From: Sphingobium lactosutens DS20 | Lineage (GTDB): Bacteria > Pseudomonadota > Alphaproteobacteria > Sphingomonadales > Sphingomonadaceae | Assembly: GCF_000445105.1 (NCBI RefSeq) | Contig: NZ_ATDP01000081.1 | Span: 1-64,000 of the forward strand | Direction: 5' to 3' | Length of the DNA stretch: 64,000 nt | Shown: positions 43,301-51,603 of the stretch, in pieces | Position numbering within the stretch: position 1 is the stretch's first letter | Layout: each line of letters opens with the position of its first letter | Notes under the pieces: generated by a model | What the model was told of the DNA's origin: nothing | Database searches by the model: none | Seen by the model: only the letters and a program-made list of their open reading frames with translations | Position numbers and translations under genes: made by a program

Positions 43301-43609
43301 ATGCCTGTCCATAATGCCATTCCGGTCTTGATGATCCTCGCCGCGGTGAGCGGTTGTGCTGGCAATGCCGCCAACGCGGCCTCCGCCCATGATGCCGTTC
43401 CTGCTACCATGCTGCACGCACCCCCGGGAACAGGCGGCGTGATGCCGCCCCCAGGCGATGCTGAAAAGGCGATCCGCGATCAATATGCAGAGGCGGTGAG
43501 GCAAAACACAGCGCCCGCCTACCGGCTATTCATGTCCCGCTATCCCGACCATCCGCTGGCGCGGGATGCCGCAAAGAGAATCGACTCATTGGTCAATTCG
43601 CAGCGCTGA
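43301..43609 (+). CDS. Small putative lipoprotein in the secretion locus
   Basis: A 102-residue protein with a signal sequence and lipobox AVSGC (C19), then a proline-rich linker and a short helical unit (AYRLFMSRYPDHPLARDAAK) that resembles a single TPR-like hairpin. It has no similarity I recognise to the Inh/AprI serralysin inhibitors. It lies 69 bp behind the adaptor gene on the same strand and before the protease gene. Its role is unknown. Confidence 0.6.
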   Translation: MPVHNAIPVLMILAAVSGCAGNAANAASAHDAVPATMLHAPPGTGGVMPPPGDAEKAIRDQYAEAVRQNTAPAYRLFMSRYPDHPLARDAAKRIDSLVNSQR

Positions 43610-43883
43610 TAGAGGGGGAACTTCATGCTCGTCACAACGATGGCGATCGCCACGACAGTCAAACGCTAACCAATTGAAATATTGTCAAACTTTAGTTGTC
43701 GGCAAAGACAAAAATAAGTCAAGACATTTCAATATCTTGGTTTTTACTACATGCTATGATAATGATAAACCACTAAAAACTTATGTTTGGCAATAAACCT
43801 AAATAGAGATTATACCCGCTTGGGTAAGGGGTCGCCAACGGGCACAGTGAACGTGTCATCCAACTCATCTTGCAGGAGGATGT
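43610..43883 (+). promoter_or_regulatory. AT-rich intergenic region before the RTX protease gene
   Basis: About 150 bp (43660-43815) are far richer in A and T than any neighbour. CAATTGAAATATTG near 43671 and CATTTCAATATC near 43723 form an imperfect inverted pair. AGGAGG precedes the protease ATG. Such AT-rich islands are typical sites for nucleoid-protein or regulator binding; the protease gene is thus probably expressed separately from the transport genes. Confidence 0.5.
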
Positions 43884-46800
43884 ATGCTCAAGCTCTCGGG
43901 GGCCGGGCCGGCCAAGGTCATATTCAACGAAGACGACAATAGCGCGTCTGTTTCTCCTACGTCCTATTCCATCAGCAGCACCGCCGACCTTTGGTCGATG
44001 ATGGGCAACGAAACCGTCCGCAGCGATATTCTGTTGCTATATCCCCAGGATGTCATGGAAGACCCTGGCGATCCTGTCGGACAACCAGGCAGTCTGGACG
44101 ATCCGCAATTCAACGGGAACGGCAATACCACGCTGGCGCAGGCGGCTACCGGCAATCAATTGATCGATGGCATTTTGAGCGGGATCAAATGGGACCCGTC
44201 GCAAACCGTCTATTATAGCGACACGGATTCAGCAGCGGATTATCAGTCCGGCTATGTTTCGGATTCCGATGGCGACGGCATCAGCGCGCAGAATGAGGGC
44301 TTTTTCCGGTTCACTGCGATGCAGATGGTGGCCTTCCATACGGCGCTCAATTCAGTCGCCTATACCCAGACGAGCGCAGCTACTGCTTTCGGGGTTGAAT
44401 CCTTCACGGGATTGAGCCTGTCCTACGATGGCGCAGGTTCATCGATCGCGACGATCCGCGGCGCAAATTCCAGCGATCCGGGCACGGCCTATGCCTATTA
44501 TCCCAGCAGCAGCATCTATGGCGGGGATACATTTTTCGGCAATGGCTATGATGGGACCATCAATTCCTACAAGACGCCCGTCGCCGGTAATTATGCCTGG
44601 CACACGATGTTCCATGAATTGGGCCATTCACTGGGCCTGGCGCATGGTCAGACGGGCGGCGCCTATGGCGCATTGCCGACCGCATGGGATTCGATCGAAT
44701 TCACGGTCATGACCTATCGCAGTTATGTAGGTGCGCCGCTCAGCGGCTATTCCTACGAGCAATGGGGGGCGCCGCAGACCTATATGATGCTCGACATTGC
44801 CGCATTGCAGGCGATGTACGGCGCGGACTTCACCGTCAACTCGGGCAACACCACCTATTCCTGGAACCCGACAACCGGCGAAACCTATATCAACGGGGAA
44901 GTCGCGATCGATCCGGGTGGCAATCGCATCTTCGCGACCATCTGGGACGGCGGCGGCATCGATACCTATGACCTGTCCAATTACTCCAGCAACCTGACGC
45001 TGGACCTCAATCCCGGCGGCTATTCCGTGTTCAGCCAGGCGCAGCTTGCTTATCTCGGCAATAATGGCAGCAGCGTCTATGCGCGCGGCAATATCTTCAA
45101 TGCGATGCTCTATCAGGGCAATACCGCATCGATGATCGAAAATGCCAATGGCGGGTTGGGCAATGACGTCATCAGCGGCAACAGCATCGACAATGTGCTG
45201 CGCGGCAATGGCGGTAATGACAGCCTCTACGGCAATGACGGCAACGACACGCTGTATGGCGATGCCGGCAATGATTATCTGGCCGGAGGCGAGGGCGACG
45301 ATACGCTCTATGGCGGCGATGGCGACGACATATTGGATGGCGGGGGCGGTTCCGACGTCATTTACGGCGGCGCCGGTAACGATTTCATCTATGGCGGTTT
45401 CGTCACTGACACCGTCTATGGTGAAGCCGGGAACGACTGGTTCATCCAGCGCCAGATCGGCGGGGTCGCGGAATTTGGCGACACGCTTGATGGCGGTGGC
45501 GGCACCGACACGCTCGATCTCAGCCAAATCGATCTATATGGCGCCATCGTCAATCTTGCCAACAAGACGTGGCAGTATAACCCTTTATATGGCGGACCAT
45601 GGTCAATAACCGGTGTCGAAAATGTCTATGGCACGCAGTTGGCGGACGTCATCACGGGCGGCGATGCTGCAAATGCATTGTACGGGCAGGATGGCGACGA
45701 CCAGATAGACGGCGGCAACGGCAACGACGTCGTTGATGGCGGTAGCGGGAATGATCTGCTCATCGGCGGCGCTGGGAATGACACAATTTACGGCGGTTCT
45801 GGCAATGATCAGCTTCGTGGCGGGTCGGGCAATGACGTTTTTGACGGGGGCAGCGGCCAGGACATTTTCTATGGTGAAGACGGCAATGACCGCCTGATCA
45901 TTTTCAATGGTTGGAACGGCGGCTTCGGCGAAGTTTTCTTGGGTGGGGCCGGAACCGACATATTCGACTTTTCCGGAACGTCTGGCTTGAATGCCTATGT
46001 CAATTTGACAGACGGCATATTTGAAGATTCCGTATTCCCTGGCTACGGAATTGCGCTTTCCAGCGTCGAAACTGTCATCGGCGGTGGTGGTAATGACGAA
46101 ATTATCGGCTCGGCCGAAACCAATCGTCTGGAAGGCGGCGCTGGCAACGACATATTGAGGGGGTTGGACGGCGTCGATTTTCTGCTTGGACAAGCAGGGG
46201 ATGATATCCTCGACGGAGGCTCCGGCGCCGATACGATGACAGGCGGCGACGGGAATGACACCTATTACGTTGATGCCAGCGGCGACAACGTGGTCGAAAG
46301 CTCAGCCGCAGGCGGAACTCAGGATGTGGTCGTCTCTTCAGTCAGCTATTCTTTGACAGGCCGATTTATAGAGACCCTGAATCTCACGGGGGGCGGCAAT
46401 ATTAACGGGACCGGCAACGATGCCGATCAGACCATCAACGGAAACAGCGGAGCCAACACCATTGCTGGTCTTGGGGGTAATGATATTCTCAACGGCGGAA
46501 ACGGTAATGACCTTCTAGAAGGGGGCGAAGGCGACGATGTCATAAATGGCGGTGGCGGGACCGACATGGCGCGCTATGCCAGTGCTGCGGCTGGCGTTAC
46601 TGTCAGTTTGGCAATCAGCGGCGCGCAATCGACTGTTGGTGCGGGTACCGACACTTTGACAGGGATCGAAAACCTGGGTGGATCCGCGTTCAACGACGTG
46701 TTGACCGGTAACACGGCAGCAAATCTCCTGCGCGGTGGAAGCGGCAATGATAAACTTTATGGAGGTGCCGGGAATGATACGCTCGACGGCGGATCGGAGA

Positions 46801-47162
46801 TTGATTTTCTTGATGGCGAGTTGGGTGCTGATACGCTAACCGGCGGTGGCGGATCTGACTATTTTTACTTCACCTTTGCGCTTGGTGGCGGAAATATCGA
46901 CAAAATCACTGACTATTCGGTTGCTGATGATCAGATCAGGATCGACAATGCCGTATTCACGGGATTGGCTAACGGTACGCTGGCCGCAAATGCGTTTGTC
47001 GTTGGGGCGGCAGCGGCCGACGCCAATGATCGGATCATCTACAACAGTGCGACAGGCGCGCTCTTGTTCGATGCCGATGGGACGGGTGCGATTGCTGCCG
47101 TGCAATTCGCCACGATCAGTACCGGATTGGCGATGACGGCGAGCGAATTCGGCGTGATCTGA
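43884..47162 (+). CDS. Serralysin-like RTX metalloprotease, type I secreted
   Basis: A 1092-residue extracellular protease of the M10 type. The zinc site is HELGHSLGLAHG (H244, E245, H248, H254), and the Met-turn VMTYRSY has M276. From about residue 425 onward there are several blocks of RTX nonapeptides of the GGxGxDxLxG type (425-505, 590-670, 690-800, 855-905, 950-1000), which bind calcium after export. The C-terminal end, ATGALLFDADGTGAIAAVQF followed by a hydrophobic tail, is like the unprocessed type I signal of RTX proteins. No N-terminal signal peptide. It is about twice as long as classical serralysins (near 480), with extra RTX and spacer blocks. Directly follows its likely transport genes. 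Confidence 0.9.
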   Translation: MLKLSGAGPAKVIFNEDDNSASVSPTSYSISSTADLWSMMGNETVRSDILLLYPQDVMEDPGDPVGQPGSLDDPQFNGNGNTTLAQAATGNQLIDGILSGIKWDPSQTVYYSDTDSAADYQSGYVSDSDGDGISAQNEGFFRFTAMQMVAFHTALNSVAYTQTSAATAFGVESFTGLSLSYDGAGSSIATIRGANSSDPGTAYAYYPSSSIYGGDTFFGNGYDGTINSYKTPVAGNYAWHTMFHELGHSLGLAHGQTGGAYGALPTAWDSIEFTVMTYRSYVGAPLSGYSYEQWGAPQTYMMLDIAALQAMYGADFTVNSGNTTYSWNPTTGETYINGEVAIDPGGNRIFATIWDGGGIDTYDLSNYSSNLTLDLNPGGYSVFSQAQLAYLGNNGSSVYARGNIFNAMLYQGNTASMIENANGGLGNDVISGNSIDNVLRGNGGNDSLYGNDGNDTLYGDAGNDYLAGGEGDDTLYGGDGDDILDGGGGSDVIYGGAGNDFIYGGFVTDTVYGEAGNDWFIQRQIGGVAEFGDTLDGGGGTDTLDLSQIDLYGAIVNLANKTWQYNPLYGGPWSITGVENVYGTQLADVITGGDAANALYGQDGDDQIDGGNGNDVVDGGSGNDLLIGGAGNDTIYGGSGNDQLRGGSGNDVFDGGSGQDIFYGEDGNDRLIIFNGWNGGFGEVFLGGAGTDIFDFSGTSGLNAYVNLTDGIFEDSVFPGYGIALSSVETVIGGGGNDEIIGSAETNRLEGGAGNDILRGLDGVDFLLGQAGDDILDGGSGADTMTGGDGNDTYYVDASGDNVVESSAAGGTQDVVVSSVSYSLTGRFIETLNLTGGGNINGTGNDADQTINGNSGANTIAGLGGNDILNGGNGNDLLEGGEGDDVINGGGGTDMARYASAAAGVTVSLAISGAQSTVGAGTDTLTGIENLGGSAFNDVLTGNTAANLLRGGSGNDKLYGGAGNDTLDGGSEIDFLDGELGADTLTGGGGSDYFYFTFALGGGNIDKITDYSVADDQIRIDNAVFTGLANGTLAANAFVVGAAAADANDRIIYNSATGALLFDADGTGAIAAVQFATISTGLAMTASEFGVI

Positions 47163-47186
47163 CCGCTTGTCGTTGTCATGAGCGAA

Positions 47187-47214
47187 CAGCGCCCGGGCGA
47201 CCGGGCGCTGTTTT
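47187..47214 (+). terminator. Terminator of the RTX protease gene
   Basis: CAGCGCCCGG / CCGGGCGCTG (47187-47196, 47201-47210) with a GCGA tetraloop and TTTT after it. It ends against the stop codon of the convergent pth gene. Confidence 0.8.
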
Positions 47215-47780
47215 CATGGCTGGCGCAATGCGACTTCGTTCATGAAACGCGCGTCGTCGCCGGCTGCGAGCCAGGGCGCTTCCGCGCCGATCGCGCCCAG
47301 CATGTCGGCCAGCGCGTCCATCTCGCTCTTGGCGTAATTGCCCAGCACATAGCCATGGACCTTGTCCTTGTGTCCCGGATGGCCGATGCCTATGCGCACG
47401 CGGCGGAAATCATTGCCGATATGCGCGTCGGTCGACCGCAGGCCATTATGCCCGGCATTGCCTCCGCCGCGCTTCACCTTCACATTCATCGGCGCCAGAT
47501 CCAGTTCGTCGTGAAAGACCGTAACGTCCTGGGGCGTCAGCTTGTAGAAGCGCATCGCCTCACCGATGGACCGGCCGCTTTCGTTCATGAAGGTCGCCGG
47601 TTTCAGCAACAGGACTTTCTCGTCGCCGATCCTGCCCTCCTGAACCCAGCCCTGAAACTGCTTCTTCGGCGCTGAAAAGCGGTGCATGTCGGCGATCAGG
47701 TCGATGGCCATGAAACCGACATTATGCCGGTGCATCGCATATTGCGTGCCCGGATTGCCGAGGCCCACCCAAAGCTGCAT
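47214..47780 (-). CDS. pth: Peptidyl-tRNA hydrolase
   Basis: Releases peptides from prematurely dropped peptidyl-tRNA. The protein from ATG 47780 has 188 residues and starts QLWVGLGNPG; the catalytic H is in YAMHRHNVGFM, the NES segment in TFMNESGRSI, and HDELDL carries the D. GGGAG lies about eight bases before this ATG; the frame is open five codons further. Located directly behind rplY, the usual bacterial pairing. Confidence 0.95.
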   Translation of the reverse strand: MQLWVGLGNPGTQYAMHRHNVGFMAIDLIADMHRFSAPKKQFQGWVQEGRIGDEKVLLLKPATFMNESGRSIGEAMRFYKLTPQDVTVFHDELDLAPMNVKVKRGGGNAGHNGLRSTDAHIGNDFRRVRIGIGHPGHKDKVHGYVLGNYAKSEMDALADMLGAIGAEAPWLAAGDDARFMNEVALRQP

Positions 47781-47796
47781 ATCGCGCGCTCCCATG

Positions 47797-47829
47797 AAAA
47801 ATCCCGCCCGCCGGGTAGGCGGACGGGAT
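47797..47829 (-). terminator. Terminator between rplY and pth
   Basis: On the minus strand ATCCCGTCCGCC pairs with GGCGGGCGGGAT (one G-T pair) around five bases and is followed by TTTTT. It lies in the 81-bp gap behind rplY, so pth is probably expressed by partial read-through or its own promoter. Confidence 0.75.
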
Positions 47830-47861
47830 GATCTTTTCCAGCCGAAAGGCCGGCAACGGCC

Positions 47862-48488
47862 TTATTCGGCCTCTGCCTCGCCTTCGCCTTCCTTGGTCGT
47901 GTCGCCTTCCGAGCTCTTGAGAGCGGACGGCGCGACGATGGTGGCGATGGTGAAATCGCGGTCGTCGATCGCGGTCTTCGCGCCCTTGGGCAGCGTCACC
48001 GAACTGATGTGGATCGAATCGCCCACTTCAAAGCCCTTGAGGTCGACGACGACGTCTTCGGGGATGTTGGCGGCATCGACGATCAGTTCGACGTCATGAC
48101 GCACGACGTTGAGCACGCCGCCCTTCTTGAGGCCGGGCGCCGCGTCTTCATTCTCGAAGCGCACCGGCACGTTCACATTGACGGTGGCATGTTCCGAAAC
48201 GCGCAGGAAGTCGGCGTGCAGCGGCCGGTCGGTCACGGGATGGAAAGCGACATCCTTGGGCAGGGTGCGCACGGCCTTGCCGTTGACCTCGACCATGACG
48301 ACCGAATTGAAGAAGTGCCCGGTGCCGAGCAGCTTGCTCAGCAGCTTTTCCTCGACATGGATGGACTGGGGTTCTTCATTGTTACCATAGATGACGGCGG
48401 GTACGCGGCCCTCACGGCGGAGAGCGCGGGAGGCTCCCTTGCCTGCCCGATCGCGTGCCTCGGCCGACAGCGTAAGCTGCTCGCTCAT
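47862..48488 (-). CDS. rplY: 50S ribosomal protein L25, long (Ctc/TL5) form
   Basis: Binds 5S rRNA in the large subunit. 208 residues from ATG 48488: the N-terminal L25 domain ([20 protein letters not shown]) and the C-terminal TL5-type beta domain ([20 protein letters not shown]), then an acidic tail of E and A residues. The long form with the second domain is standard in alphaproteobacteria. Followed by a terminator and pth. Confidence 0.95.
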   Translation of the reverse strand: MSEQLTLSAEARDRAGKGASRALRREGRVPAVIYGNNEEPQSIHVEEKLLSKLLGTGHFFNSVVMVEVNGKAVRTLPKDVAFHPVTDRPLHADFLRVSEHATVNVNVPVRFENEDAAPGLKKGGVLNVVRHDVELIVDAANIPEDVVVDLKGFEVGDSIHISSVTLPKGAKTAIDDRDFTIATIVAPSALKSSEGDTTKEGEGEAEAE

Positions 48489-48662
48489 TGCGTGTCTCCA
48501 AAAGCTTGATTGCACAAATTCCCGCCACGCCTCCAGGGATGACCATCGCGGGAAGGCGCGCCATTAGCAGAATATGGGCAGAAAGCAAGCATGCGACGCT
48601 GCCTGTAGGGTGACGCAGGCTGACGACGAAAGTGACAGCCAAACGCCGTCACGGTTTCGGCG

Positions 48663-49550
48663 TCATTGGACGCGCGTCACCGTGAACCCGCGGTCCTTCA
48701 GCAGGTCGATCAGATTGTCCTTGCCAGTCAGATGTCCCGCGCCCACCGCGATGAAGGGGCGGCCGGTCATCGGCTCGATGGCTTTGACCCAGTCGCGGTT
48801 GCGCGCGGTCAGGATCGCTTCCTCGACGACCGGATCGGGCTGCTCGCCAATCTGGTCCTCCTTCGCGATCGCTTCCATGTCGCCCTTCAGCCAGGCAGCC
48901 AGGATACGGTCGTAGAGCGCCTTCATGCCCTTGGCCTCGTTCACGGTCTGCACCAGCAATTTGGATTGCGCGTCCGGGGGCAATGTGTCGAAAGCCTGGA
49001 ACTGGCGCTCGACGGTTTCCAGGCCGCCGATCGGCTTGCCAGCGTTTTTGAAGGCAGCGATCAGGACAGGTTCGACGCCATTGTCCTGACTGACATGAAG
49101 CGCCTGCTGGCTGGCAGCAGACAGCAGCATCGCGGCGGCCCAGCTTTCATAGCCCGACAAAAGCTGGGAGGATGTGCCGCCATCGCTGATGGCTTTGAGC
49201 AGCGCAGGCCTTTCCTTCGTGGGCACCCGCTGCTCCAGCGGCGGCAGGTTCGGGCTGCGGCCCATATCCTCGAATATGCCGAGCGTCTTTTGTTCGTCTT
49301 GCAGGTCGGCCGCTTCCAGCACCAGCCGGTCGGCCTTCGCCATGGCGTCGCGGATCGGCGGCGTGTCCCATGCCACGTCCTTTGGAAGGACATGGATAGT
49401 GCCAAACAGCCAGCCTTTGAGCGCACCGCGCTCCACCTGCCACAAGGCCGGTCCGCCCTGCTCTTGCGTGGGGGACGGCGGCGCCTTGTCGCAGGCGACA
49501 GCGAGCGTCAGCGAAAAGAGCGCGAGGAAGCGGAGGAAAAGGCTGGTCAT
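48663..49550 (-). CDS. TraB/GumN-family protein, lipoprotein
   Basis: A 295-residue member of the TraB/GumN (TIKI-like) family. It has a lipoprotein signal with LAVAC and the family landmarks GWLFGTIHVLP near the start and PFIAVGAGHLTGKDNLIDLL near the end; GxH and GAGH motifs are proposed metal-protease residues in the animal TIKI relatives. Lies 4 bp behind a paralogue on the same strand. Function in bacteria is not established. Confidence 0.85.
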   Translation of the reverse strand: MTSLFLRFLALFSLTLAVACDKAPPSPTQEQGGPALWQVERGALKGWLFGTIHVLPKDVAWDTPPIRDAMAKADRLVLEAADLQDEQKTLGIFEDMGRSPNLPPLEQRVPTKERPALLKAISDGGTSSQLLSGYESWAAAMLLSAASQQALHVSQDNGVEPVLIAAFKNAGKPIGGLETVERQFQAFDTLPPDAQSKLLVQTVNEAKGMKALYDRILAAWLKGDMEAIAKEDQIGEQPDPVVEEAILTARNRDWVKAIEPMTGRPFIAVGAGHLTGKDNLIDLLKDRGFTVTRVQ

Positions 49551-49554
49551 GTTC

Positions 49555-50448
49555 TCAATCCTTCACCCGGCTGACCTTGATGTCGAGCGTGCCCAGTTGC
49601 TCCTGCACGCTGCCCTTGCCGGCCAGATGACCAGCACCGACCGCGACGAAGACCGTGCCGGGACGGTCGAGGCGCGCCTTGATCCAGCGCGCCCAATTGG
49701 CGTTGCGGTCGGTCAGCAACACGCGGGCCAATTCCGGCGTTGCCTCCAGCGATTCATTCATCTCCCGCGCCAGCTTGTCCGGCTGTCCGGCCTTCCAGTA
49801 GCGCAGCAGGGAATCGAAACTCTTGTCCAGATCCGGCAGGCCGTCGACGGTGGCGTTGAGGAAACTGACCTGCTGGTCCATCGGCAGGCCCGCGAAGAAG
49901 CCGATCTGCTGCTCGATCGTTTCGAGTGCGTCGACTCGCTTGCCTGCGTCGGTGGCGGCCGCGCGCAAAATCTTTTCCGCGCCAAGGTCGGTGCGGAAGC
50001 CTGCGCGGGCCAGGGGTGCGACCGACAGGGCCATGCCGGGCATCCACGGATTGAAAATCTCGAAGCTCTGCCAGGGCATGCCATTGGCCTCCATCGCGGC
50101 CTGATAGGCAGTGCGCGCGGGCGGCGACAGGCGATCGGACAGTTTCACTCCATCCTTGGCCAGCGCCATGCCGGCCATGGTCGTGCCCAGCGCGCGGGGA
50201 TCGTCCGGTTCGATGATCTCCAGCACCAGCTCGTCCGATGCGTCGAAGGCGCGCTTCACCTTGCCGTCGAACCAGCTGACGCCCGGCTTCATCACATGCA
50301 CCGTTCCGAACAGATAGATGCTCGTGTCCGCGTCGCTGACGCGCCAGAGGGCGGGGGTGGCCACATCATCGGAGCGGGCCTGCGCATGTCCGCCAGCCAG
50401 CAGGAAGGCAACGGCCGCTGCGCGCAGCAGGGTGGAGAAAATCGTCAT
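49555..50448 (-). CDS. TraB/GumN-family protein, secreted
   Basis: A 297-residue paralogue of the next gene, sharing SIYLFGTVHVMKPG near the start and VFVAVGAGHLAGKGSVQEQL near the end. The start at ATG 50448 gives a signal peptide (FSTLLRAAAVAFLLAGGHAQA) with no lipobox; the frame is open further upstream without support. The pair probably arose by tandem duplication and is co-transcribed. Divergent from glyQ. Confidence 0.85.
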   Translation of the reverse strand: MTIFSTLLRAAAVAFLLAGGHAQARSDDVATPALWRVSDADTSIYLFGTVHVMKPGVSWFDGKVKRAFDASDELVLEIIEPDDPRALGTTMAGMALAKDGVKLSDRLSPPARTAYQAAMEANGMPWQSFEIFNPWMPGMALSVAPLARAGFRTDLGAEKILRAAATDAGKRVDALETIEQQIGFFAGLPMDQQVSFLNATVDGLPDLDKSFDSLLRYWKAGQPDKLAREMNESLEATPELARVLLTDRNANWARWIKARLDRPGTVFVAVGAGHLAGKGSVQEQLGTLDIKVSRVKD

Positions 50449-50576
50449 GCGCCATCCATGCGCAGCACGGGCGCGCAGGGCAAGCGCCTTAACCCTGTTT
50501 GCCGCCGCTTCCCCTTGACCCTGTTCCTGCCATGCGCCAAGGCGCGAGGCCAAGTTTCGAGCGAAAAGGACCATCG

Positions 50577-51449
50577 GTGGCGACGACCAAGGCGCTTTCC
50601 TTTCAGGACCTGATCCTGACCCTCCATGCCTATTGGGGGAAGCAGGGCTGCGTCATCCTGCAACCCTATGACATGGAAGTGGGCGCGGGCACATTCCACC
50701 CGGCCACCACGCTGCGCAGCCTGGGGCCGGACGCCTGGAACGCCGCCTATGTGCAGCCCAGCCGTCGCCCGACCGATGGCCGCTACGGGGAAAATCCCAA
50801 CCGGCTCCAGCATTACTACCAATATCAGGTCATCATGAAGCCTAGTCCTGCAAATTTGCAGGAGCTGTATCTGGGAAGCCTGGTCGAAATCGGCATCGAT
50901 CCGCTGGTCCACGACATACGCTTTGTCGAGGATGACTGGGAAAGCCCGACGCTGGGCGCCTGGGGCCTGGGCTGGGAAGTCTGGTGCGATGGCATGGAGG
51001 TGACGCAGTTCACCTATTTCCAGCAGATGGGCGGCTTTGACTGCAAGCCGGTCGCGGGGGAACTGACCTACGGGCTTGAGCGGCTGGCCATGTATATTCA
51101 GGGGGTGGACAGCGTCTACGACCTCAAATTCAACGACGCCGGCGTCACCTATGGCGACGTGTTCCTTGAAAATGAGCGGCAGATGTCGAAATGGAATTTC
51201 GAGGTCGCCGACACCGACAAGCTGCTGCGCTGGTTCAAGGACTGCCGCGCGGAATATGACCAGTGCATCGACAGCGGTGTGCCGCTCGCAGCCTTCGAAC
51301 AGGCGATCAAGGCCAGCCACACCTTCAACCTGTTGCAGGCGCGCGGCGTCATTTCGGTGCAGGAACGCGCCAGCTATATGGGGCAGGTGCGCGACATGGC
51401 GCGCGGCAGCTGCGAAGCCTGGATGAAGCATAATGGGTGGGCGGCGTGA
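50577..51449 (+). CDS. glyQ: Glycine--tRNA ligase alpha subunit
   Basis: Catalytic alpha chain of the alpha2beta2 glycyl-tRNA synthetase (class II). The GTG at 50577 has AAGGA seven bases before it and puts the conserved start [18 protein letters not shown] at the right place; 290 residues, normal length. [17 protein letters not shown] and [17 protein letters not shown] are family blocks. Located upstream of glyS, separated by a palindromic repeat cluster. Confidence 0.95.
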   Translation: MATTKALSFQDLILTLHAYWGKQGCVILQPYDMEVGAGTFHPATTLRSLGPDAWNAAYVQPSRRPTDGRYGENPNRLQHYYQYQVIMKPSPANLQELYLGSLVEIGIDPLVHDIRFVEDDWESPTLGAWGLGWEVWCDGMEVTQFTYFQQMGGFDCKPVAGELTYGLERLAMYIQGVDSVYDLKFNDAGVTYGDVFLENERQMSKWNFEVADTDKLLRWFKDCRAEYDQCIDSGVPLAAFEQAIKASHTFNLLQARGVISVQERASYMGQVRDMARGSCEAWMKHNGWAA

Positions 51450-51465
51450 CTTGTCTTTCTATAAT

Positions 51466-51579
51466 CCTCCCCTCGCAGGGGAGGTGGCATCGCAAGGCGA
51501 TGACGGAGGGGTGTGACCCTCTCGATAGCGGGACACCCCTCCGTCTGGCTGCGCCAGACACCTCCCCTTCAAGGGGAGG
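51466..51579. repeat. Palindromic repeat cluster between glyQ and glyS
   Basis: Four perfect hairpins follow one another: CCTCCCCT/AGGGGAGG (51466-51484), ACGGAGGGGTGT/ACACCCCTCCGT (51503-51514, 51533-51544), TCTGGC/GCCAGA (51544-51558), and CCTCCCCTT/AAGGGGAGG (51561-51579). The outer two are versions of the same unit. Clusters of this type (cctcccc..ggagg with acggaggggtgt) are, from memory, scattered in sphingomonad genomes. Confidence 0.85.
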
Positions 51580-51603
51580 ATGCGTTTTATATGGGTTTGA
51601 TTC

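Noticed and set aside
44628..45527. 299-codon open frame opposite the RTX protease
   Set aside because: Repetitive I/A/V translation is the complement of GGxGxD repeats, not a gene.
45142..46250. Short tandem DNA repeats that might suggest a CRISPR-like or satellite array
   Set aside because: The periodicity is 27 bp and follows the RTX nonapeptide code; units vary at the DNA level and there are no spacers.
50499..50576. 26-residue upstream extension of glyQ
   Set aside because: GlyQ homology starts at about SFQDLIL and the GTG at 50577 has a proper ribosome site; the extension has none.
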